Shown: piece by piece, positions 54,060-63,271 of the stretch
Position numbering within the stretch: the stretch's first letter is position 1
How the letters are laid out: each line of letters begins with the position of its first letter
Assembly (NCBI RefSeq): GCF_001647715.1
Contig: NZ_CP015600.1
Span: 4,588,001 to 4,652,000 of the forward strand
DNA: 64,000 nt
Direction: 5' to 3'
From: Pseudomonas antarctica
GTDB taxonomy: Bacteria; Pseudomonadota; Gammaproteobacteria; Pseudomonadales; Pseudomonadaceae
The notes under the pieces: generated by a model
Told to the model about the DNA's origin: nothing
The model's input: the letters and a program-made list of their open reading frames with translations, nothing else
The model's database searches: none
Program-made: the position numbers and the translations under genes

Positions 54060-55358
54060 ATGGATATCAAACAGTTCTGGCTCAACCTCCAAGACCTTTG
54101 GGGCGCCCTCGACCAACACCCGTTGCTGCATTCCGGCCTGGGTCTGCTGGTTTTGCTGGTGGTGGCCCTGCTGCTCGGACGGGTAGCGCGGTACCTCATT
54201 CTCCACACCGTCAAATTACTCGGCCGACAGCCGGCGCTGCATTGGCTCAATGACCTGCGGCACAACAAAGTCTTTCATCGCCTGGCGCAGATGACGCCGT
54301 CCCTGGTGATTCAGTTCGGCCTTTACCTGGTGCCGGGACTGAGCAAAACCGCCACGTTGTTTATCGGCAATGTGGCGCTGGCGTTCACCATCCTGTTCAT
54401 GACGCTGGCGGTAAGCGCCCTGCTCAACGCCTTGCTGGATATCTACGCACGCACCGAGCATGCCCGCACCCGCTCGATCAAGGGCTATGTGCAACTGACG
54501 AAAATGGTGCTGTTCGTGTTTGCCGCGATCATCATCGTCGCCACCCTGATCGACCGCTCGCCGTTGTTGCTGCTGTCCGGTTTGGGTGCGATGTCGGCGG
54601 TGATTTTGTTGGTCTACAAAGACACCCTGCTGTCATTCGTCGCCAGCGTGCAACTGACCAGCAACGACATGCTGCGGGTCGGCGACTGGATCGAAATGCC
54701 GCAGGTCGGCGCCGACGGTGACGTGGTGGACATCACCCTGCACACGGTGAAGGTGCAGAACTTCGACAAGACCATCGTCTCCATCCCGACCTGGCGCCTG
54801 ATGTCCGAGTCGTTCAAGAACTGGCGCGGCATGCAGGCGTCCGGCGGGCGCCGCATCAAGCGCAGCCTGTATATCGACGCCAGCGGCGTGCGGTTCCTGC
54901 GCGACGATGAAGAAGCCCGCATGACCCAGGTGCACCTGCTCACTGACTACATCAGCCGCAAGCAGGCCGAACTCAAGGCCTGGAATGAAGCCCAAGGCAA
55001 CAGCGCGCAACTGTCGGCCAACCGCCGCCGCATGACTAACCTCGGCACTTTCCGCGCGTATGCCCTGGCGTATCTGAAAAGCCACCCGGACATCCAGCCG
55101 AACATGACCTGCATGGTGCGCCAGATGCAAACCACCGCCCAAGGCGTGCCGCTGGAAATCTACTGCTTCACCCGCACCACGGCGTGGGCGGATTACGAGC
55201 GTATCCAGGGGGATATTTTTGATTATCTGCTGGCGGTGTTGCCGGAGTTCGGCTTGAGCGTGTATCAGCAGCCGAGCGGCAATGATTTACGCGCAGGTGT
55301 TTTGCCCGCGGTGTTGGGGGCCAGTCATTTGCCCGCACTCGAACGCAGCGCTGTATAA
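54060..55358 (+). CDS. MscS-family mechanosensitive channel (YbdG-like)
   Basis: 432 residues from the ATG at 54060. Five or so membrane segments, then the pore-lining and MscS beta-domain: GLGAMSAVILLVYKDTLLSFVASVQL, DMLRVGDWIEMP and TWRLMSESFKNWRGM, and a C-terminal domain with the insert typical of YbdG. It likely opens under osmotic or membrane tension. A 30-codon upstream extension is rejected because MDIKQFW is a more typical start. It diverges from the helicase gene. Confidence 0.9.
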   Translation: MDIKQFWLNLQDLWGALDQHPLLHSGLGLLVLLVVALLLGRVARYLILHTVKLLGRQPALHWLNDLRHNKVFHRLAQMTPSLVIQFGLYLVPGLSKTATLFIGNVALAFTILFMTLAVSALLNALLDIYARTEHARTRSIKGYVQLTKMVLFVFAAIIIVATLIDRSPLLLLSGLGAMSAVILLVYKDTLLSFVASVQLTSNDMLRVGDWIEMPQVGADGDVVDITLHTVKVQNFDKTIVSIPTWRLMSESFKNWRGMQASGGRRIKRSLYIDASGVRFLRDDEEARMTQVHLLTDYISRKQAELKAWNEAQGNSAQLSANRRRMTNLGTFRAYALAYLKSHPDIQPNMTCMVRQMQTTAQGVPLEIYCFTRTTAWADYERIQGDIFDYLLAVLPEFGLSVYQQPSGNDLRAGVLPAVLGASHLPALERSAV

Positions 55359-55370
55359 CGCCACCCTTCT

Positions 55371-55402
55371 CCTGTGGGAGCGGGATTGCCCGCTCACACA
55401 GG
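55371..55402. repeat. REP palindrome between convergent genes
   Basis: CCTGTGGGAGCGGG and CCCGCTCACACAGG arms around ATTG, which may also end transcription from both sides. Confidence 0.75.
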
Positions 55403-55405
55403 CGG

Positions 55406-56272
55406 TCAGCGGTGGATCGCTTCCTTGCGTACACCCAACCGACTGATCCACACCGCCCCCAGAATCACCAAGCCACCCAACGCCAAGCGACCCAGCGGCT
55501 CGTGCTGGTTCCAGATCAGCAGGTTCAGCAACAGCCCCACCGGCACATGCAGGTTGTTCATGACCGCCAGGGTGCCACCATTGACCAGGCAAGCGCCCTT
55601 GTTCCACCAGTACATACCCAGCGCGGTGCTGACCAACCCGAGAAACACCAGCACGCCCCATTGCAGTGGCGCTTGCGGCAGGAAGTCGGCTTTGCCGAAC
55701 AGCAGGAATGCCGGCAACACCACGATCAATGCGCCCAGGTAGAAGTAGCCAAACCGCCGATAATGCGGCAAATCACTCGGATAACGCGCCACCAGATGCT
55801 TGTACATCACCTGCCCGGCGGCATAGGTGAAGTTGGCCAGTTGCAGCAGCAAGAAGCCGCCAAGGAAGTGCGGGGTGATCTGGTCGAAACGGATCACGGC
55901 CGCGCCGCCCACCGCCACCAGTGCAGCGACCAGCGCCCAAGGATTGAAGCGTCGATTGAGGGCATCTTCGATCAGCGTCACGTGCAATGGCGTGAGGATG
56001 GTGAACAGCAACACCTCCGGCACCGTGAGCACGCGAAAGCTCAGGTACAGGCACACATAGGTCACGCCGAACTGCAGCGCGCCAATCACCAGCATGCCGC
56101 GCATGAACCTGGGTTCTACCGAACGCCAGCGGGTCAGCGGGATAAACACCAACCCGGCCAGCACCACGCGCACCAGCACGGCGAAGTAGCTGTCGACATG
56201 ACCGGCGAGGTATTCGCCGATCAAGCTGAAGGAAAATGCCTGAATCAGGGTGACAACCAGTAGATAGCCCAT
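55406..56272 (-). CDS. EamA/DMT-family transporter
   Basis: 288 residues from the ATG at 56272, which has GAGG upstream. Ten hydrophobic segments in two five-helix EamA repeats: YLLVVTLIQAFSFSLIGEYLAG in the first and LLLQLANFTYAAGQVMYK at the start of the second. Drug/metabolite exporters of this group move amino acids or related metabolites. Substrate unknown. The 59-codon upstream extension has no supporting features. Confidence 0.86.
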   Translation of the reverse strand: MGYLLVVTLIQAFSFSLIGEYLAGHVDSYFAVLVRVVLAGLVFIPLTRWRSVEPRFMRGMLVIGALQFGVTYVCLYLSFRVLTVPEVLLFTILTPLHVTLIEDALNRRFNPWALVAALVAVGGAAVIRFDQITPHFLGGFLLLQLANFTYAAGQVMYKHLVARYPSDLPHYRRFGYFYLGALIVVLPAFLLFGKADFLPQAPLQWGVLVFLGLVSTALGMYWWNKGACLVNGGTLAVMNNLHVPVGLLLNLLIWNQHEPLGRLALGGLVILGAVWISRLGVRKEAIHR

Positions 56273-56333
56273 GCGCGCCTCGTTTCGAATGGGCGCGACT
56301 TTAAGGGTTTTCGGTGTTTGACGGAACTCGGCG

Positions 56334-56370
56334 CAAAAAAAACCCGACCTCGCTATAGCGGCAGTCGGGT
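56334..56370 (-). terminator. Intrinsic terminator after azoR
   Basis: On the minus strand ACCCGAC and GTCGGGT arms around a region with its own CGCTATAGCG palindrome, then a run of eight T. Confidence 0.75.
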
Positions 56371-56484
56371 AGGAGCACTCAGGAGCAACAAGTGCAAAGG
56401 GAGGTTCGATACGCGTACTTGAAGGGTTTGCGTGAAGCGATATAAACACCCCGCGATTATGTGACGATTAAACGTTTACTCGGC

Positions 56485-57087
56485 TCATGCCACGAGTTGC
56501 GCCAGCAGCGCTTTGGCGTGGTTAATGCCTTTTTCCTGGAAGTCACCGCTCAAGTTCACCCCTTCGGCATGAATGAAAGTGACGTCATGAATCCCGATAA
56601 AGGCCATGACCTGGCGCAGGTAAGGTTCCTGGTGATCGGAGCTGGCACCGGTATGGATGCCGCCGCGAGCAGTCAGCACAATGGCGCGCTTGCCGTTCAG
56701 CAAACCCTGTGGGCCAGTGGCGGTGTACTTGAAGGTCACACCGGCACGCAACACGTGGTCCAGCCAGGCTTTGAGGGTGCTGGGGATAGCGAAGTTGTAC
56801 ATCGGTGCAGCCATTACCAGCACGTCGGCGGCGAGCAATTCGTCGGTCAATTCGTTGGAGCGGTCCAGGGACGCCTGTTCGATAGTGCTGCGCTGTTCGG
56901 CGGGCTTCATCCAGCCGCCGAGCAGGTTGGCATCCAGGTGCGGCACGGGGTTGAGCGCCACGTCACGCACGGTGATCTGATCCGCAGGGTGAGCATCCTG
57001 CCATTGGCTGATGAACTCTTGGGTCAGCTGGCGGGAGATCGAATCCTGCTGGCGGGCGCTGCTTTCGATGATCAGAACGTTGGACAT
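56485..57087 (-). CDS. azoR: FMN-dependent NADH-azoreductase
   Basis: 200 residues, flavodoxin-like fold. It starts MSNVLIIESSARQQDSISR (FMN phosphate loop) and has MAAPMYNFAIPSTLKAWLDHVLRAG and LTARGGIH, both typical of AzoR. It reduces azo compounds and quinones with NADH, a likely defence against quinone stress. It stands alone, with a terminator behind it. Confidence 0.92.
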   Translation of the reverse strand: MSNVLIIESSARQQDSISRQLTQEFISQWQDAHPADQITVRDVALNPVPHLDANLLGGWMKPAEQRSTIEQASLDRSNELTDELLAADVLVMAAPMYNFAIPSTLKAWLDHVLRAGVTFKYTATGPQGLLNGKRAIVLTARGGIHTGASSDHQEPYLRQVMAFIGIHDVTFIHAEGVNLSGDFQEKGINHAKALLAQLVA

Positions 57088-57203
57088 GGCTAGGTAGGCT
57101 CCATCTGCAAATGCTGTAAGGCGATGGAGAAAAGATTAGCCAGGGCTCATTCGATAAAAAAGCGCAAAAAACTGCTATAACCAATCTATAAATTTGTTTA
57201 TAA

Positions 57204-57231
57204 GCGGAGTATTGCCGTGGGCATGCTCCGC
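57204..57231 (-). terminator. Possible weak terminator after the small exported protein gene
   Basis: GCGGAG / CTCCGC stem, followed on the minus strand by TTATAAACAAATTT; no solid T-run, so support is limited. Confidence 0.35.
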
Positions 57232-57238
57232 TGCTGCT

Positions 57239-57553
57239 TTATTTTGGAACGCAGGTCAGCTTGATGCGCATTTTGATAATGCTCCGGCTGAAATTGACCG
57301 TGGTGTTGGTGCTTTTGCCCGCTTCGACCGTGACTTTACGCGCACGCGGCGCCTCCGGGCCGTTGGTGAAGACCATTTTGCATACCGCGTCGTTGGCCCC
57401 GTAGTTGGTCAATCGAATCGAACTGATATTGCTGTCGATGTCGGACGCGCTGTAATCGATCTTCACCCCCTGAATATCTTTGGAAACATCAGTGGTATAG
57501 GCAAACGCGGTCAATGGCAGCAGCGCCAGCAGCACACAACAGAATTTTCTCAT
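57239..57553 (-). CDS. Small exported protein of unknown function
   Basis: 104 residues from the ATG at 57553, which has GGAG 9 bases upstream. Signal peptide ends AFA-YT (about 18). The mature 86 residues look like a single beta-sandwich domain (IQGVKIDYSASDIDSNISSI, KVTVEAGKSTNTTVNFS) and contain two Cys that could pair. I recognise no family. It diverges from the LysR gene starting at 57603. Confidence 0.7.
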   Translation of the reverse strand: MRKFCCVLLALLPLTAFAYTTDVSKDIQGVKIDYSASDIDSNISSIRLTNYGANDAVCKMVFTNGPEAPRARKVTVEAGKSTNTTVNFSRSIIKMRIKLTCVPK

Positions 57554-57602
57554 TCGGCAGTCTCCAATAAGGACTGCCAGCTTAGGACAAGAGGAGCTCA
57601 TC

Positions 57603-58526
57603 TTGAAAGCGCCCCGCGTTACCCTCGATCAATGGCGCACGCTGCAGGCCGTGGTCGACCATGGTGGCTTCGCCCAGGCGGCTGAAGCACTGCACCGTTC
57701 GCAGTCCTCGGTGAGTTACACCGTGGCGCGCATGCAAGACCAGCTCGGCGTGCCGCTGCTGCGCATCGACGGGCGCAAGGCCGTACTCACTGAAGCCGGT
57801 GAAGTGCTGTTACGGCGCTCCCGACAACTGGTGAAAAACGCCAGCCAACTGGAAGACCTCGCCCACCATATGGAACAAGGCTGGGAAGCCGAAGTACGCC
57901 TGGTGGTGGATGCCGCCTACCCCAATGCGCGCCTGGTGCGCGCCCTCACCGCCTTTATGCCGCAAAGCCGTGGCTGCCGCGTTCGCCTGCGCGAAGAAGT
58001 GCTGTCAGGCGTTGAAGAGCTATTGATGGAGGGCGTGGCCGACCTGGCCATCAGCAGCTTCATCATCCCGGGCTACCTGGGCACGGAATTGAGCGATGTG
58101 GAGTTTATTGCCGTGGCCCACCCCGAGCATTCCCTGCATCGCCTGAACCGCGAGTTGAGTTTCCAGGACCTGGAGAGCCAGATGCAGGTGGTGATCCGCG
58201 ACTCCGGCCGCCAGCAGCCGCGGGATGTCGGCTGGCTCGGCGCCGAACAGCGCTGGACCGTCGGCAGCCTGGCCACCGCCGCCGCCTTCGTCAGCAGCGG
58301 TCTGGGCTTTGCGTGGTTGCCCCGGCACATGATTGAACGCGAACTCAACGAAGGCCTGCTCAAGCAGCTACCCTTGGAAAAGGGCGGCAGCCGCAACCCG
58401 ACGTTCTACCTCTATGCGAACAAGGACAAACCTCTGGGCCCGGCCACGCAGATTCTTGTGGAGTTGCTGCGCACCTTTGACACCGCCCCTCTGGATGCGC
58501 CTTTCGCCGCCCCCCAACAAGCCTGA
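57603..58526 (+). CDS. LysR-family transcriptional regulator (TTG start)
   Basis: 307 residues from a TTG with GAGGAG 7 bases upstream; no in-frame ATG fits the HTH. It opens MKAPRVTLDQWRTLQAVVDHGG, with the HTH GFAQAAEALHRSQSSVSYTVARMQ, and has a LysR effector domain. It is followed 14 bases later by a hydrolase gene on the same strand, an unusual same-strand arrangement for LysR genes. Target unknown. Confidence 0.87.
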   Translation: MKAPRVTLDQWRTLQAVVDHGGFAQAAEALHRSQSSVSYTVARMQDQLGVPLLRIDGRKAVLTEAGEVLLRRSRQLVKNASQLEDLAHHMEQGWEAEVRLVVDAAYPNARLVRALTAFMPQSRGCRVRLREEVLSGVEELLMEGVADLAISSFIIPGYLGTELSDVEFIAVAHPEHSLHRLNRELSFQDLESQMQVVIRDSGRQQPRDVGWLGAEQRWTVGSLATAAAFVSSGLGFAWLPRHMIERELNEGLLKQLPLEKGGSRNPTFYLYANKDKPLGPATQILVELLRTFDTAPLDAPFAAPQQA

Positions 58527-58540
58527 AACGGAGTTCGTGC

Positions 58541-59344
58541 ATGGCCTGGTTCGACCATGAAGGATGCAGCCTGCATTACGAGGAATACGGCCACGGCACC
58601 CCGCTGATTCTGATCCATGGCCTGGGTTCCAGCAGCCTGGACTGGGAGCTGCAAATTCCAGTGTTGGCCAGGCATTACCGCCTGATCGTAGTGGATGTAC
58701 GCGGTCACGGTCGTTCCGACAAACCGCGCGAGCGCTACAGCATCAAAGGCTTCACCGTCGACCTGATCGCCTTGACTGAACACCTGAACCTGCCACCGGC
58801 CCATGTGGTGGGCTTGTCCATGGGCGGCATGATTGCCTTCCAGTTGGCCGTGGATGAACCCGGCCTGGTCAAGAGCCTGTGCATCGTCAACAGCGCGCCC
58901 GAAGTCAAAGTGCGCAGTGCCGATGACTATTGGCAATGGGCCAAGCGCTGGAGCCTGGCGCGATTGCTTAGCCTGGCGACCATCGGCAAGGCGTTGGGCG
59001 ACCGATTATTCCCCAAGCCGGACCAACACGACCTGCGTCGCAAGATGGCCGAGCGCTGGGCAAAGAACGACAAACGTGCTTATCTCGCCAGCTTCGACGC
59101 AATTGTGGGCTGGGGCGTGCAGGAACAACTTTCCAGAATTACCAGTCCAACCCTGGTCATCAGCGCCGACCACGATTACACCCCCGTGGCGCAGAAAGAA
59201 ATCTATGTAAAACTGCTGCCCGATGCGCGGCTGGTGGTGATCGAGGATTCCCGCCATGCCACGCCCTTGGATCAACCCGATGTCTTTAACGCTACCTTGC
59301 TCGATTTTCTAAAGACAGTCGAAACCACTACCCAGGATCACTGA
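58541..59344 (+). CDS. Alpha/beta-fold hydrolase
   Basis: 267 residues of the alpha/beta-hydrolase fold: oxyanion-side LILIHGLGSSSLDW, nucleophile Ser93 in GLSMGG, acid Asp in SADHDY and His in DSRHATPLDQP. Similar to 3-oxoadipate-lactonase/esterase-type enzymes, but no specific substrate is implied. A GGAG precedes the ATG. It is followed after 3 bases by ppiA, so the two and probably the LysR gene form an operon. Confidence 0.85.
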   Translation: MAWFDHEGCSLHYEEYGHGTPLILIHGLGSSSLDWELQIPVLARHYRLIVVDVRGHGRSDKPRERYSIKGFTVDLIALTEHLNLPPAHVVGLSMGGMIAFQLAVDEPGLVKSLCIVNSAPEVKVRSADDYWQWAKRWSLARLLSLATIGKALGDRLFPKPDQHDLRRKMAERWAKNDKRAYLASFDAIVGWGVQEQLSRITSPTLVISADHDYTPVAQKEIYVKLLPDARLVVIEDSRHATPLDQPDVFNATLLDFLKTVETTTQDH

Positions 59345-59347
59345 CCC

Positions 59348-59911
59348 ATGCTGAAAAAAATCGCCTTCTTTGCCGGCTCCGTACTGTTCGCGGCCAACCT
59401 GATGGCTGCCGAGCCCGCCAAGGCCCAGCACGTACTGATCACCACCACCAATGGCGACATTGAAATCGAACTGGACCCGGTCAAGGCGCCAATCAGCACC
59501 AAGAACTTTCTGGCCTACGTCGACAGCGGTTTCTACACCAACACGATCTTCCACCGGGTAATCCCGGGCTTCATGGTCCAGGGCGGCGGGTTCACCGCGC
59601 AGATGTCGCAGAAGGAGACCAAAGCGCCCATCAAGAACGAAGCCAGCAACGGCTTGCATAACGTGCGGGGCACTTTGTCCATGGCGCGCACCAATGACCC
59701 GAACTCGGCCACCAGCCAGTTCTTCATCAACGTGGCCGACAATGCGTTCCTCGACCCGGGCCGTGACGCCGGTTATGCCGTGTTCGCCAAAGTCGTCAAA
59801 GGCATGGACGTGGTAGACGTCATCGTCAACTCGCAGACCACCACCAAGCAGGGCATGCAAAACGTGCCTATCGATCCTGTTGTGATCAAGTCGGCGAAAC
59901 TCATCGACTGA
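59348..59911 (+). CDS. ppiA: Periplasmic peptidyl-prolyl cis-trans isomerase (cyclophilin)
   Basis: 187 residues with a signal peptide (about 1-20, ending LMA-AE). Cyclophilin core with [18 protein letters not shown] (catalytic Arg), [21 protein letters not shown] and [18 protein letters not shown]. It helps fold exported proteins by turning proline bonds. It starts 3 bases after the hydrolase stop. Confidence 0.93.
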   Translation: MLKKIAFFAGSVLFAANLMAAEPAKAQHVLITTTNGDIEIELDPVKAPISTKNFLAYVDSGFYTNTIFHRVIPGFMVQGGGFTAQMSQKETKAPIKNEASNGLHNVRGTLSMARTNDPNSATSQFFINVADNAFLDPGRDAGYAVFAKVVKGMDVVDVIVNSQTTTKQGMQNVPIDPVVIKSAKLID

Positions 59912-59993
59912 GGTCTGCAGGTAGTTCCGTGCGGTGCTCACAAGGCACCGCGCGCATTTGAACAGGAGAGCCCGCCAGGCGGGCGTCAACCTA

Positions 59994-61826
59994 ATGCTCT
60001 ATCGTCGCTTTGAACAACTGATCGATATCTTCCGCGACGCCCCCAGCGCCGCCCCTCCCGACAAAGTCCTGCCCTTCTACCTCTACTACCTGCGCCAGGT
60101 GTGGCCAAGCTTTGCCGCCTTGCTGGTGGTGGGCCTGATCGGCGCGCTGATCGAAGTGGCATTGTTCAGCTACCTAAGCCGCATCATCGACTTGGCCCAG
60201 GGCACGCCGCCTGCCAACTTCTTCCAGATCCACAGCACCGAGCTGATCTGGATGGCCGTGGTCGCCCTGTTGCTACGCCCGATCTTCAACGGCCTGCATG
60301 ACTTGCTGGTGCACCAGACCATCAACCCCGGCATGACCAGCCTGATTCGCTGGCAAAACCACAGCTACGTGCTCAAGCAGAGCCTGAATTTCTTCCAGAA
60401 CGATTTCGCCGGGCGCATCGCCCAGCGCATCATGCAAACCGGCAACTCGTTGCGTGACTCGTCGGTGGCGACGGCGGAAGCCATCTGGCACGTGTCGATC
60501 TATGCGATCAGTTCGCTCGTATTGTTTGCCGAGGCCGACTGGCGGCTGATGATCCCGCTGATCAGCTGGATTATTTGTTACAGCGTTGCACTGCGCTACT
60601 TCGTGCCCCGCGTGAAGGAACGCTCGGTGATCTCCTCCGAGGCGCGATCCAAGTTGATGGGCCGTATTGTCGATGGCTACACCAACATCACGACCTTGAA
60701 GCTGTTCGCCCATACGCAGAATGAGCAGGAATACGCCAAGGAAGCGATCATCGAGCAAACCGAAAAAACCCAACTGGCCGCACGCGTGCTCACCAGCATG
60801 GACGTGACGATCGCCATCTTGAACGGCCTGCTGATTGTCACCACCACCGGCCTGGCCTTGTGGCTGTGGACGCAGTCACTGATCTCCGTCGGCGCGATTG
60901 CCCTGGCCACCGGCCTGGTGATTCGTATCGTCAACATGTCCGGTTGGATCATGTGGGTGGTCAACGGCATCTTCGAAAACATCGGCATGGTGCAAGACGG
61001 TCTTAAAACCATCGCGGCGCCGCTGGCGGTGACCGACCGCGAGAATGCCCCCCGCCTGAACGTGCCGCATGGCGAAGTGCGTTTCGAGCAGGTGGATTTC
61101 CACTACGGCAAGAAGAGCGGGATCATTGGTGGCCTGAACCTGAACATCAAGGCCGGGGAAAAAATCGGCTTGATCGGCCCGTCCGGTGCAGGCAAATCGA
61201 CGCTGGTCAACCTGCTGCTGCGCCTGTACGACCTGCAAGGCGGGCGTATCCTGATCGACGGTCAGAACATCGCCGAAGTCGCCCAGGAAAGCCTGCGCGC
61301 ACAGATCGGCATGATCACCCAGGACACCTCGCTGCTGCACCGCTCGATCCGTGACAACTTGCTGTACGGCAAGCCGGATGCCACCGACGATGAACTCACC
61401 GCCGCCATCCGCAAGGCCCGCGCCGATGAATTCATCCCGCTGCTGTCGGACGCCGAAGGCCGCAACGGCCTGGATGCCCACGTGGGTGAGCGCGGCGTGA
61501 AGCTCTCCGGCGGGCAACGCCAGCGCATCGCCATCGCACGGGTACTGCTCAAGGACGCGCCGATTCTGATCATGGATGAAGCCACTTCAGCGCTGGACTC
61601 GGAAGTGGAAGCGGCGATCCAGGAAAGCCTGGAGACCCTGATGCAGGGCAAGACGGTGATTGCAATTGCGCACCGGCTGTCGACCATTGCACGGATGGAC
61701 AGGCTGGTCGTGCTGGAGAAAGGCCAGATCGCCGAGACGGGCAGCCATGCCGAGCTGCTCGCCCATGGTGGGCTGTATGCCAGGTTGTGGCAGCATCAGA
61801 CTGGCGGGTTTGTCGGCATCGATTAA
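59994..61826 (+). CDS. ABC exporter, fused membrane and ATPase domains
   Basis: 610 residues from the ATG at 59994: six membrane helices (about 30-330) and an ATPase domain with Walker A LIGPSGAGKST, signature KLSGGQRQR, Walker B APILIMDEATSALD and the H-loop AIAHRLST. Such half-transporters dimerise and export lipids, peptides or drugs. The long helix after the first membrane pair and the AEAIWHV region are typical of the family. A 20-codon extension upstream is weaker. Substrate unknown. Confidence 0.9.
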   Translation: MLYRRFEQLIDIFRDAPSAAPPDKVLPFYLYYLRQVWPSFAALLVVGLIGALIEVALFSYLSRIIDLAQGTPPANFFQIHSTELIWMAVVALLLRPIFNGLHDLLVHQTINPGMTSLIRWQNHSYVLKQSLNFFQNDFAGRIAQRIMQTGNSLRDSSVATAEAIWHVSIYAISSLVLFAEADWRLMIPLISWIICYSVALRYFVPRVKERSVISSEARSKLMGRIVDGYTNITTLKLFAHTQNEQEYAKEAIIEQTEKTQLAARVLTSMDVTIAILNGLLIVTTTGLALWLWTQSLISVGAIALATGLVIRIVNMSGWIMWVVNGIFENIGMVQDGLKTIAAPLAVTDRENAPRLNVPHGEVRFEQVDFHYGKKSGIIGGLNLNIKAGEKIGLIGPSGAGKSTLVNLLLRLYDLQGGRILIDGQNIAEVAQESLRAQIGMITQDTSLLHRSIRDNLLYGKPDATDDELTAAIRKARADEFIPLLSDAEGRNGLDAHVGERGVKLSGGQRQRIAIARVLLKDAPILIMDEATSALDSEVEAAIQESLETLMQGKTVIAIAHRLSTIARMDRLVVLEKGQIAETGSHAELLAHGGLYARLWQHQTGGFVGID

Positions 61827-61862
61827 TGCGTTGGGGCTCAGCCAAGCCCCTTCTGCACGAAT

Positions 61863-62987
61863 TCAGCCCTGCCGATAAGGCAGGGCTGCCCTCGCCTCTT
61901 CGGCATACGCCAGAATCCCCACGCGCTCGCGCTCCAGAAAATCCTCGACAGCACTCTTCAAACCCGGATGGCGCAGGTAGTGCCATGAGCGCGTAATCAC
62001 CGGCTCAAACCCGCGAATCAACTTATGCTCGCCCTGGGCGCCGGCGTCGAAGCGTTGCAGGCCTGCGGCGATGGCGTAATCCATACCCTGGTAGAAGCAG
62101 GTTTCGAAATGCAGGCGGTCGAACTCCGCCAGGCAGCCCCAATAACGTCCGTAAAAGCTGTCGCCACCGATCAGGCTGAATGCCATGGCCACCGGGCGTG
62201 ACCCTTGTTTGGCCAGCACCACGCGAATCGCCTCGGGCATACGCTCGGCCAGCAGGCTGAAAAATGCACGGGTCAAGTAGGGCGATTGGCGGCGCACCGC
62301 GTAGGTGTTGGCGTAGCAGGCGTAGACAAAATCCCACTGCGCTTCGCTCAGTTCATGGCCTTGCAGCCATTCGAAGTCGATGCCCTGCCCCGCCACTTGC
62401 TCGCGTTCTTTGCGCATCTGTTTGCGCTTGCGCGAACTCAAAGCGTCAAGGAAGTCCTGAAAGTCGCGGTAGCCCCGATTTTGCCAATGAAACTGGCAGC
62501 CCAAACGTTGCAACCAGCCCGGTTGTTGCGACAACGCATCGTCGGCCAACGGGTCGGTGAAATTGATGTGGGCGCTGGAGAGCCCTTCGATTTCCAGGTA
62601 GCCCGGCAGGCTGTTGAGCAGTTCAAAACCGTCCTCGACGTTCCTCGCCAGCAAGCGCGGCCCGCTGACCGGACTGAACGGCACCGCCGTCAGCAACTTG
62701 GGGTAGTAATCAATGCCCGCGCGCTCACAGGCATCCGCCCAACCGTGATCGAACACGTATTCGCCGTAGGAATGCCACTTGCGATAACTAGGCAGTGCCG
62801 CCACCAGGTGATCGCCCTCCCAATGCAGCAGATGCTCAGGTTGCCAGCCCGATTGCGGGCCGAGGCTGGCGCTGTCTTCCAGGGCACTCAGGAATGCATG
62901 CCGCACAAAGGGCTGCGCCTGCGGCACCAGGGCATCCCAAACATGGGGGGCGATTTCGGACAGGTTGTCCAGGCGTTGCAACGGCAT
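61863..62987 (-). CDS. DUF482 / GNAT-fold protein (FemAB-like)
   Basis: 374 residues from the ATG at 62987, which has GAGG 6 bases upstream; a GTG and an ATG 4 and 2 codons earlier are possible. It matches the DUF482 (COG3146) family: FLSALEDSASLGPQSGWQP, INFTDPL and the closing HKLIRGFEPVITRSWHYLRH. The fold is a double GNAT domain, suggesting acyl or aminoacyl transfer, but the reaction is untested as far as I know. It is convergent with the ABC exporter gene. Confidence 0.85.
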   Translation of the reverse strand: MPLQRLDNLSEIAPHVWDALVPQAQPFVRHAFLSALEDSASLGPQSGWQPEHLLHWEGDHLVAALPSYRKWHSYGEYVFDHGWADACERAGIDYYPKLLTAVPFSPVSGPRLLARNVEDGFELLNSLPGYLEIEGLSSAHINFTDPLADDALSQQPGWLQRLGCQFHWQNRGYRDFQDFLDALSSRKRKQMRKEREQVAGQGIDFEWLQGHELSEAQWDFVYACYANTYAVRRQSPYLTRAFFSLLAERMPEAIRVVLAKQGSRPVAMAFSLIGGDSFYGRYWGCLAEFDRLHFETCFYQGMDYAIAAGLQRFDAGAQGEHKLIRGFEPVITRSWHYLRHPGLKSAVEDFLERERVGILAYAEEARAALPYRQG

Positions 62988-63271
62988 CGGCATCCTCACT
63001 GTTTGTTGGCGTGAAAGCTTCGCGAGTATCGCCTATCACAGCGCTGGGCACACCTCGAACCACGCCGGACAAACCCAGAAACAATTGGTTCCGTTATTAA
63101 ATAATTTGTCATCTGCGTGACATCACTTAGCCACTGTCTCGTCATGAGTGATCGCGATACTGACGCCTGTTTTTTAGAGCGCCTGGTTCTAGCAGGCGGC
63201 TATTTTCCGTCCGTCATCGGTCGGTTGTGTCCTGGATGGTTTGCCATCCCTCCTCACTTTCGGAGATTGAT

